Assembly: GCA_003455565.1 (NCBI GenBank)
Contig: DMQW01000429.1
Span: 5,768-17,762, forward strand
DNA: 11,995 nt
Reading direction: 5' to 3'
DNA from: Limisphaerales bacterium
GTDB taxonomy: Bacteria > Verrucomicrobiota > Verrucomicrobiia > Limisphaerales > UBA11358
Both the position numbers and the translations under genes were made by a program. The notes under the pieces were generated by a model. That model was not told where the DNA came from. It saw nothing but the letters and a program-made list of their open reading frames with translations, and made no database searches. Each line of letters begins with the position of its first letter. The stretch's first letter is position 1. Below are positions 1-5,591 of this stretch, in pieces.

Positions 1-1364
1 ACATAGAGAAAGTTCCAATTGGCCAACGGCGTGTGTTTGATGCCGAAGAGCAAGCTTAAGGCGATTACCAAGCCTGAAATCAAACCCGCGAACGCTCCTG
101 ACGCGGTGGCTCGTTTCCAGAACAGGCCACACATAAACACCGCCACCACCGGTGGACACATATAAGAAAGCAGTTGCTGAAAATATTTTATTATCGAGTC
201 AAATTTTTGAATCTGCGGCGACCAGAGCGCCGCGATGGTAATGATCACCAATCCCGAAATGCTGCCCGCTACCACCTGTTGCCGGCTGCTCATGCCGGGC
301 CGCAGCTTGTTGAGAATGTCCATCGTCAACAACGTCTGGGCTGAATTCAGGGTTGAGGTCAGCACCGAGGTCATGGCCGCGATGAACCCAATCAGCACCA
401 ACCCCTTCAAACCGGAGGGTAGCATTTCGAAAACCAGTTTGGGATAGATCTGGTCGCCTTTCGCCAAGTCAGGATACAACACCCGCCCGGCGATTCCGGG
501 CAGAACCATGAGAAAGAACACCACAAAATTCAACCCGCCAGCAAAAAGATTTCCCCAGCGTCCGTGGTCGGTGTTGCGGGCGCTCAAAGTGCGCTGCACC
601 ATTGCCTGGCTTAAACCCCAGTAATAAAATCCAAGCAAAGGCAGACTGATGAACAGTGTCGGCCACGGCACGGACGGATCATCCGGTGGCCGGATCAAAC
701 TCAAATGACCCGGTGGTGCGGCATGCATGACCGCGCTCCATCCGCCGGCCTTCGAAAACGTGATGTAGGTCAAAACGGCGGAACCGCCCATCAGCACAAA
801 AGCCTGCACCAATTCCACCCACATCACCGCCGACAGGCCGCCAACAATGGTGTAGGATGCGCCCAGCAACGCCAACCCCCAGATGATGGTGTTAAAGCTG
901 ATGCCGGGGAAAACGAGATGGAGCATGATGGCACCCGCATACAAGGTCACCGACAAATCAGCGAAGGTGTAGCCAACTACCGTCAACACTGAAAGGTAAG
1001 TGCGGCTGCGGACATCGTAGCGGCCTTCGAGAAATTCAGGCAGCGTGTAGATTTTGTTTTTGAGATAAAACGGCAGGAAAAAAACCAGAAAGAAGACAAT
1101 TGGCAGAACTGCTCCGGACAAACCGTAGTTGAACACCGAAATGCCCGTGCTGTAGGCGTCGCCCGCCCAACCCACCAGTGCCGAACTCGAAACGAGGGTT
1201 GAAAACATTGACAGCCCAACCACCATCCAGGGCATTCCTCTGCCGCCGAGAAAGTAACCCTCCGTGCTGGAACGCGAACTGTGCCAAAACCCCCAACTGA
1301 CGATGGCCGTCAGATATATGGCCATGACTATAAAATCAACGGTGGATAGATTGATATGACCCAT
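1..1364 (-). CDS. SSS-family sodium:solute symporter (3' end beyond window)
   Basis: Inner-membrane symporter that should couple sodium entry to uptake of a small solute, probably a sugar or uronate released by the neighbouring glycosidase. An uninterrupted frame of 454 codons runs from the ATG at 1364 to the window edge, so the C-terminus (perhaps 50 to 150 residues) is missing. Family marks, in order: a GGRGMPW segment after the first membrane helix; a long SSSALVGWAGDAYSTGIS stretch; GGLSAVMWVELVQ, the SGLT-type 'GGLxAVxxTDxxQ' signature; FYYWGLSQAMVQRTLSARN; and TSVLTSTLNSAQTLLTMDI, matching the conserved SSS helix with small polar residues thought to line the sodium site. Many hydrophobic helices fit the LeuT-like fold. 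No start lies upstream in frame before the GH28-like gene, and no clear Shine-Dalgarno is seen. The 26-base gap to that gene suggests one transcript. Family call is firm; substrate is inference. Confidence 0.93.
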   Translation of the reverse strand, partial: MGHINLSTVDFIVMAIYLTAIVSWGFWHSSRSSTEGYFLGGRGMPWMVVGLSMFSTLVSSSALVGWAGDAYSTGISVFNYGLSGAVLPIVFFLVFFLPFYLKNKIYTLPEFLEGRYDVRSRTYLSVLTVVGYTFADLSVTLYAGAIMLHLVFPGISFNTIIWGLALLGASYTIVGGLSAVMWVELVQAFVLMGGSAVLTYITFSKAGGWSAVMHAAPPGHLSLIRPPDDPSVPWPTLFISLPLLGFYYWGLSQAMVQRTLSARNTDHGRWGNLFAGGLNFVVFFLMVLPGIAGRVLYPDLAKGDQIYPKLVFEMLPSGLKGLVLIGFIAAMTSVLTSTLNSAQTLLTMDILNKLRPGMSSRQQVVAGSISGLVIITIAALWSPQIQKFDSIIKYFQQLLSYMCPPVVAVFMCGLFWKRATASGAFAGLISGLVIALSLLFGIKHTPLANWNFLY

Positions 1365-1390
1365 AAATGGCGATGATATAAGATTACTTT

Positions 1391-2869
1391 TTATTTGAAA
1401 GACACACCGCTGACGTTCTCGCCAATTGCAATTTTTCCCTGCTTTGCATCTTTTATCCGCTCACCGTTGATGATGAGGTTCTCAAACATCACTCCCTTGA
1501 TTGGATGCCCGGGGCTGCCGCTGATGACCGAGCCAGCCAATCCGTCATAAGTTATATCTTTGAAACGAATGTTTTCAATTTGTCGTCCCACCGTGGTTGA
1601 TGGTTCGAAGAATCCAAATGCCAGCCGGATCAAATTGCCGCCCGCCTCACGAATGTGTTCCACGCGGATATTTTCAAAATCTACATCGCGCACAGTGTTT
1701 TTATCTCCGCAAGTGATTGCCATCGCTCCCCAGAAATCGCTCGCGAATTCGTTGTTTTCCAGCACGTCAATATTGTGAAAGCGCAGGTTCTCAATCACGT
1801 CGCCGTCGGCCTGATACGCGCCGTGAACGCCAATCATGATGGCGTGAGCCTTGTCCGCCCAGAGAACTGAATCCGCAACGTCCCAGTCGGAAGATCCGCC
1901 ATGATAATCGCCGCGGCTGCCATAGACGGCAACACAATCATCCGACGTGCGCAGGAAGCAGTTGCGGATTTTCACATGACGGCTGGACATCATGTCAATG
2001 CCGTCACTCCATTCCTGCGAACTGAAGGACTTTAGGTTGTCAATGGTCACATCATCCACCGCTCCGCCCATGACGGCGTAGTCAACGTGCTGCTTGAGAA
2101 TGATTCCCTCCACCAGAACGTTGGTCGTCCACCGCAGGTTGATCGAGGCGGTCTGCCAGTCCTGCCCCTTGATGTAAAAACCTTTGGCGTCGTTCCAAGG
2201 TGATGTGTCCAGAATGCCGCGGCCGCGAATGGTGACGTTCGTAGCGCCGTCCTCGGTGACAATGACGCCCTGAACCACGGAGCCGCCCGCCAGATAAACC
2301 GTCTTTCGGGAACCTACATGGATGATCGGCTGGTTCGTCGTCAAGTCGGGGGCAAAATAAATGACATTCTTATCCGTGGGTGACGGGACATTGGTTTCCA
2401 TCGGATTGGCGAAGAGATGGAGGTTGTGAAGCCGGTCGCCGTTCACTTCAATGGAAAGATTTCGCGGGCGGTCAAGCGTGAACGTAAAGGAATCAGGAGG
2501 CTGACTGCTCATTCGAGGATAAATGTGGCAAGATTCCGGGCGAATTTCTGCCAGCTGAACATGAACTTTGTTCTGTGTCACACGAACCTCTGCCTTGCCG
2601 CTGAAATCAAAATAGGCGAAGGAGGCATGGCTCAACGTGTGCAAATCTACACGCACGTCATACACATCCAGTTTGCGCCATTCACCACCTGGTGTGCGCA
2701 CGGCCGCCGTAAACGTGTCATTTAATTCGACTCCCGCCGGAGCGGGATATACAACGACAGTTGAAGCAGGTTCGGCATTCGTCGAACTTCCTGCAAGTGC
2801 CGAACCTGGCAAAATTGCAATCAGCTTCATCCAGGGGAAAATGGATTTTATCATAAAAATTCGCTTCAC
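1391..2869 (-). CDS. Secreted GH28-like (possibly GH49-like) beta-helix glycoside hydrolase
   Basis: Predicted exported glycosidase of the pectinase-type right-handed beta-helix fold, 492 residues from a GTG start. Residues 6 to about 27 look like a signal peptide (hydrophobic run ending ALAG), and residues 35 to 155 form an extra N-terminal beta-rich domain. The beta-helix follows, with repeated IDNL, IRNC and IENLRF turns. Acidic residues match GH28 catalysis: SDGID (D289, D292), TSDDC (D310, D311), then AHAIMIG (H342) in place of the usual GHG. The N-terminal domain and the third motif also recall GH49 dextranases, so GH49-like is the alternative. An in-frame ATG at 2854 would give a cleaner signal peptide and may be the true start; neither start has a strong ribosome site. 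The symporter follows 26 bases downstream, implying a cleave-and-import pair. Substrate is unknown: polygalacturonan or rhamnogalacturonan would be typical for GH28. Confidence 0.88.
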   Translation of the reverse strand: MKRIFMIKSIFPWMKLIAILPGSALAGSSTNAEPASTVVVYPAPAGVELNDTFTAAVRTPGGEWRKLDVYDVRVDLHTLSHASFAYFDFSGKAEVRVTQNKVHVQLAEIRPESCHIYPRMSSQPPDSFTFTLDRPRNLSIEVNGDRLHNLHLFANPMETNVPSPTDKNVIYFAPDLTTNQPIIHVGSRKTVYLAGGSVVQGVIVTEDGATNVTIRGRGILDTSPWNDAKGFYIKGQDWQTASINLRWTTNVLVEGIILKQHVDYAVMGGAVDDVTIDNLKSFSSQEWSDGIDMMSSRHVKIRNCFLRTSDDCVAVYGSRGDYHGGSSDWDVADSVLWADKAHAIMIGVHGAYQADGDVIENLRFHNIDVLENNEFASDFWGAMAITCGDKNTVRDVDFENIRVEHIREAGGNLIRLAFGFFEPSTTVGRQIENIRFKDITYDGLAGSVISGSPGHPIKGVMFENLIINGERIKDAKQGKIAIGENVSGVSFK

Positions 2870-2958
2870 GTCGTTCAGAAGAAATTATTGAATGGGTGAC
2901 ACATCATGCGCATTTCGATTTAAGACTATAGCCGCCAAACTGTGGGTGCCAACCGTCA

Positions 2959-2990
2959 TTTCGCGCAAATGTGGGATAAATTGCGCAAAT
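2959..2990. promoter_or_regulatory. Paired GCGCAAAT sites upstream of the GH28-like gene (candidate operator)
   Basis: The octamer GCGCAAAT occurs at 2963-2970 and again at 2983-2990, exactly 20 bp apart, about two helical turns on the same DNA face. The second copy is part of the perfect palindrome TTGCGCAA (2981-2988) and the first lies in the near-palindrome TCGCGCAA. They lie 94 to 121 bp upstream of the GTG start on the minus strand. Spacing and position would suit a dimeric regulator, but no regulator gene is next to it, so this is only a candidate. Confidence 0.3.
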
Positions 2991-3455
2991 TTTTGGAGCC
3001 AATGGATGTAAAAGCTGCCAAAGTGTTATTGATCACGTCATCGCGGCCAGCGCCGATGGCGGATAATAGCGCGCAAGGAATGGGCAGCGGTTCTGAAATG
3101 TAAGCCGGGCAGCAGAAGAATATTCCAATTCGAACAAGAGACCCAGGATTTCATCAAGGTGGCCCAAGTTCGGTGCTGGTGGCGGTGATTGTTTTCGCGC
3201 ATTGAGCAAGCCATAGCCTCGATTTGATAGGGCCGGGGTATAACCGTGCCCAACCTGTGCTGGGTCTGGGTTTTGTAACTGGTTTGTGGCAGCGTTGAGG
3301 TGGGCCAGACTTCTGGCGTGTCAATCAGCTTGTGGGGAATGTTATCGCGCTCACAGAAGTCCTCTCGTTTAGAAAACCGTCCCGTTTACCGGAAAAGTGA
3401 AAATATTTTCAAGCCACAAATCCATCCCCCTTGAACCCGCACCCAAACAATGTTC
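2991..3455. other. Region without a callable gene; fragmentary minus-strand frames
   Basis: No intact gene is visible. On the minus strand several short open stretches in different frames look more protein-like than chance, for example one reading ERDNIPHKLIDTPEVWP (about 3287-3340) and another containing LDEILGLLFELEYSS (about 3105-3165). Neither has a plausible start or matches a family I recognise. They may be pieces of the same decayed gene as the GH127 remnant next to them, broken by frameshifts, or chance. A perfect 14-bp AT-rich palindrome, TGAAAATATTTTCA, lies at 3398-3411. No terminator or RNA gene is apparent. Confidence 0.4.
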
Positions 3456-3809
3456 TCAATTCCAAATTCCCTGCACGCCAGGGCGAACGGGCCCATCAGG
3501 TTGCAATGGTTTTGGGGCGGCGCTCCAACAGGTTTGGGGTAATATAAGCGGGGGCTTCCCGGGTTGAAGGGCGTCCAGCATGGTTTGAAAATATGCGTGG
3601 GCTTGCTGTAGATCGGGTGCGTAAACCATGAAATTTTGACCAGCTAATGCGGTGGGCTGGCCGGTGCCGGTGCAGCACCACATGGAATCAAACTCGTCGG
3701 AATAGACGCGGTAACCGCCGGGCCGCATCGTCGTGTAATAGCAGCACATCGGGATACGGATGACCGCCACGCCGTGCGCGCCAAGAAAGCCAAAGCCAGA
3801 TGGATTATT
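3456..3809 (-). pseudogene. Remnant of a GH127-type (DUF1680) beta-L-arabinofuranosidase-like gene
   Basis: An open minus-strand frame contains YYTTMRPGGYRVYSDEFDS followed directly by MWCCTGTG (about 3660-3746). This matches the conserved 'LRPG..+.YSTPFDSFWCCTGTG' block of GH127/DUF1680 enzymes, which carries the active-site cysteine region. The following GQNFMVYAPD (to about 3612) weakly fits the next 'GENIYFH' stretch; after that the match is lost. Intact family members have about 600 or more residues, whereas this frame has about 118 codons between stops (upstream TGA near 3810-3812), so only a shard survives. It lies upstream of the GH28-like gene and symporter in the same orientation, which suggests that the locus once encoded a larger arabinan/pectin-degrading set. 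Family assignment rests on one motif block; decay is clear from the length. Confidence 0.55.
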
Positions 3810-3936
3810 TCACGCCAAACATGGCCCGTTGCACGCCCACTACGACCTGTCCTTTGCCCAGGACGAGTCGTTATATGCCGGGGACGGAATGGGAATCGCG
3901 ATTACCCGCCAGATACATTCCGTTACCCGCAGGTAA
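3760..3936 (+). other. 58-codon plus-strand frame overlapping the GH127 remnant, ending in the repeat array
   Basis: From an ATG at 3760 a frame of 58 codons ends at a TAA at 3934-3936, inside the first 21-bp repeats. Its middle, HGPLHAHYDLSFAQDESLYA (about 3820-3879), has a protein-like composition, but I recognise no family. It runs antisense to the upstream part of the GH127 frame. Possible readings are a gene fragment cut off by the repeat array or a chance frame. No clear ribosome binding site is seen. Confidence 0.15.
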
Positions 3937-4012
3937 ATCGTGATTACCCAGCAGATACATTCCGTTACCTGAATGGGAATCGTCGTTACCCGCCGGGTAA
4001 TGACGATTACCC
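3881..4012. repeat. Tandem array of 21-bp palindromic units (TTACCC period)
   Basis: TTACCC, or once TTACCT, recurs at 3902, 3923, 3944, 3965, 3986 and 4007, every 21 bp without exception. Alternate units are more alike, giving a 42-bp higher-order unit: 3900-3928 and 3942-3970 differ at only two positions, and GAATGGGAATCG recurs at 3887 and 3971. Neighbouring units form palindromes, for example TTACCC-GCC-GGGTAA (3986-4000) and GGGTAAT-GACG-ATTACCC (3995-4012). The array could be read as a 14-residue peptide repeat on the plus strand (NRDYPPDTFRYP-like), but the palindromic symmetry suggests that DNA or RNA structure is the conserved property. Confidence 0.85.
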
Positions 4013-4074
4013 GGCCCAAATCCATCGGCGGAAAGGGCATTGATTCAGCGGCAGGTGCTTGTTAGCGTGGCGTT

Positions 4075-4448
4075 ATGACGAATGAAGCACAAACTGCGGC
4101 CATGCCCGCAGCGGCAGGACCGGGATTGGATATGGTAGCATTGTTGCTGGCGGCGGGCAATCCGGTGCGGTGGCAAGTGCTACAGATGCTGGCCACGGAA
4201 GGGCACCGGTTTTTTTCGGCACCATAATCATACTCTTAATCATAATCGTAATCCTCCGAAAGAGATTAAGATTACGATGATGATTACGATTAAGAACGTG
4301 AAGCCGAAACCGAGGCGCAGTGGTGATGGTGGCGGGCACGGATGGCGACGGGCGGAAATTGTTTCACGTAATCCCGCCGGGCTGCCTGCGTGACGGCGTC
4401 AACGGCAAAGAGATTGATTACGGCGTTTGCGTGCTGCGGCTGCGGTGA
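4075..4448 (+). pseudogene. ArsR-like winged-helix regulator split by a palindromic repeat
   Basis: The first part, 4075-4227, reads 50 codons from ATG to TAA and includes MVALLLAAGNPVRWQVLQML, the typical first helices of an ArsR-type winged-helix domain. The last part, 4302-4448, is in another frame and includes GAVVMVAGTDGDGRKLFHV and ends KEIDYGVCVLRLR plus stop. It resembles the beta-wing and C-terminus of short ArsR-like proteins that I associate with Verrucomicrobia. The missing centre should hold about 22 to 30 residues with the recognition helix; in its place is a GATTACG/TAATC palindromic element (4224-4294). An intact protein would be about 120 residues. It is the only recognisable gene trace on the plus strand and no target operon is adjacent. 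The family call rests on both ends agreeing with one fold; without the recognition helix it cannot bind DNA normally. Confidence 0.6.
4224..4294. repeat. TAATC/GATTACG palindromic element inside the regulator remnant
   Basis: The left arm is built from TAATCATAATCGTAATC-type triplet-spaced words (4224-4253). The right arm is built from GATTAAGATTACGATGATGATTACGATTAAG words (about 4264-4294). The arms are imperfect reverse complements: CTTAATC at 4235-4241 pairs with GATTAAG at 4288-4294. A short centre, CTCCGAAAGA, separates them. Words such as GATTACG/ATAATC repeat at 6-bp steps. Similar intergenic palindromes are, to my knowledge, common in verrucomicrobial genomes; this copy interrupts coding sequence. 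Confidence 0.75.
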
Positions 4449-4504
4449 GGCAGGCGACGCGCCGGGCCGTCCGAAGAAAAAGCAGGGTGGTTTTCAAAGT
4501 CAGA

Positions 4505-4664
4505 TTGGTGGCACAGGCCTCTGGCCTGTTGTTTCGGGCGTCCCGCCCGAAACCGTTGTAAAACGTGCGCCAGCTTTTAATTTTGCCGACAACCAGCAGC
4601 GGACGGCATCTGACGAAATCCGGCGGGACGCCGGATTTGACAGGCGCGACGCCCGTGCCACCAA
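4505..4664. repeat. Inverted-repeat element with four 3-nt-loop hairpins
   Basis: The ends are TTGGTGGCAC (4505-4514) and GTGCCACCAA (4655-4664), perfect 10-bp inverted repeats, with weaker match continuing inward to about 24 bp. Inside are four hairpins in mirror order: ACAGGCC-TCT-GGCCTGT (4513-4529), GTTTCGGGCG-TCC-CGCCCGAAAC (4531-4553), AAATCCGGCG-GGA-CGCCGGATTT (4616-4638), and ACAGGCG-CGA-CGCCCGT (4640-4656, one mismatch). The two inner stems are perfect 10-bp helices and their loops, TCC and GGA, are complementary. A 62-bp centre without clear structure separates the halves. It carries no transposase, so it is a MITE- or REP-like non-autonomous element. No convincing target duplication is visible. 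Confidence 0.85.
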
Positions 4665-4826
4665 AGACTAACTCGGCGCGCGGCGTTCACGCCGTTTCAA
4701 CGCCCGCATTGGAAAATGCCCACGAAAAAACTGAACCATCATGGCTACCGCCCGTGGCATCAGCACGGCGGGCGTTCAAAGAAAAACCCACGGCGTTGGT
4801 CGTGAGTGGTGGTGATTAAAAAATTT

Positions 4827-5576
4827 TCAACCTTGCGGCCGGATTTTTTTCCAGAGCCAGCCGAGCGGATCGTAGTATTCATCCACGACGCGTTCCTTCA
4901 ACGGAATGATCGCGTTGTCGGTGATGGTGATGTGTTCAGGGCAGACGTTGGTGCAGCACTTGGTGATGTTGCAAAAGCCGATGCCGTGCGCCTGCTTCAA
5001 CTCTGGCAAACGGTCTTCTGTGTCAAGCGGGTGCATTTCCAGCGCGGCGGTATAGACCAAAAAGCGCGGGCCGATGAATTCATCGTGCTTGTGGTGGTCG
5101 CGCAAAACGTGGCAGACGTCCTGACAGAGAAAACATTCGATGCACTTGCGGAATTCCTGCACGCGGTCCACGTCTTCCTGCTGCATCCGCCATGAACCGT
5201 CCGGCGCGTCGGGCGTGCGCGGCTTGAATTTTTTGATCTTCGTTTTGACGCGGAAATTCCACGACACATCCGTCGCCAAGTCGCGGATGCTGGGGAACGC
5301 GCGCATCGGCTCGATGGTGACGGGCTTGTCAATCGGGATCATGTCGAGCCGCGTCATGCACATGAGGCGCGGGATGCCGTTGATTTCCGCCGAGCAGGAG
5401 CCGCATTTGCCGGCCTTGCAGTTCCAGCGGACGGCCAGGTCGTTGGCCTGCGCGGCCTGGATTTTGTGGACCACGTCGAGCACGACCATGCCTTCGGAAA
5501 CTTCCGTAGTGTAATCCACGAATTTTCCGCCGCCGTTCCCGTCCGTGCGCCAGATTCTGAAAGTGACTGTTTTCAT
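4827..5576 (-). CDS. sdhB: Succinate dehydrogenase/fumarate reductase iron-sulfur subunit
   Basis: Electron-transfer subunit of complex II, passing electrons from the flavin in SdhA to quinone at the membrane. Length is 249 residues, normal for the family. The plant-type [2Fe-2S] ferredoxin domain has CKAGKCGSC plus a later Cys (C53, C58, C61, C73). The C-terminal domain has CIECFLCQDVC (C145, C148, C151, C155) and CNITKCCTNVCP (C202, C208, C212), together enough for one [4Fe-4S] and one [3Fe-4S] cluster. The N-terminal region (FRIWR, WNCKAGKCGSCSAEING, RLMCMTR) resembles the mycobacterial Sdh1 type more than the enterobacterial type. The ATG at 5576 begins 15 bases after the sdhA stop, so the two are co-transcribed; no Shine-Dalgarno is evident. 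It is the last gene of the run, followed by the repeat-rich gap. No hairpin plus T-run terminator was found downstream. Confidence 0.97.
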   Translation of the reverse strand: MKTVTFRIWRTDGNGGGKFVDYTTEVSEGMVVLDVVHKIQAAQANDLAVRWNCKAGKCGSCSAEINGIPRLMCMTRLDMIPIDKPVTIEPMRAFPSIRDLATDVSWNFRVKTKIKKFKPRTPDAPDGSWRMQQEDVDRVQEFRKCIECFLCQDVCHVLRDHHKHDEFIGPRFLVYTAALEMHPLDTEDRLPELKQAHGIGFCNITKCCTNVCPEHITITDNAIIPLKERVVDEYYDPLGWLWKKIRPQG

Positions 5577-5591
5577 CGCGTTAAATTTTAA

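Noticed and set aside
3398..3411. Perfect palindrome TGAAAATATTTTCA as an operator
   Set aside because: AT-rich 14-bp palindrome with no adjacent intact gene; chance cannot be excluded.
3881..4012. CRISPR array reading of the tandem repeats
   Set aside because: Units are contiguous 21-bp tandem copies without unique spacers, and no cas genes are present.
4073..4339. 88-codon minus-strand frame with an Ile/Met-rich run
   Set aside because: Antisense to the regulator remnant; the Ile/Met run is the TAATC/GATTACG repeat read as protein.
4390..4671. 93-codon plus-strand frame ending DRRDARATKD
   Set aside because: It reads through the four-hairpin repeat; GTGLWPVVSGVPPETV and RRDARATKD are just translations of the hairpins, a common source of false hypothetical proteins.
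4716..4805. 29-codon plus-strand frame starting MPTKKLNHHGYRPWHQ with a basic tail
   Set aside because: Basic and curious, but without a proper ribosome site (GGAA only two bases from ATG), without a known family, and in a region full of repeats. Not enough to call a gene.
4755..4826. Terminator after sdhB
   Set aside because: A short CCGTG/CACGG stem exists but with no following T-run in the direction of transcription, so it does not meet the pattern of an intrinsic terminator.
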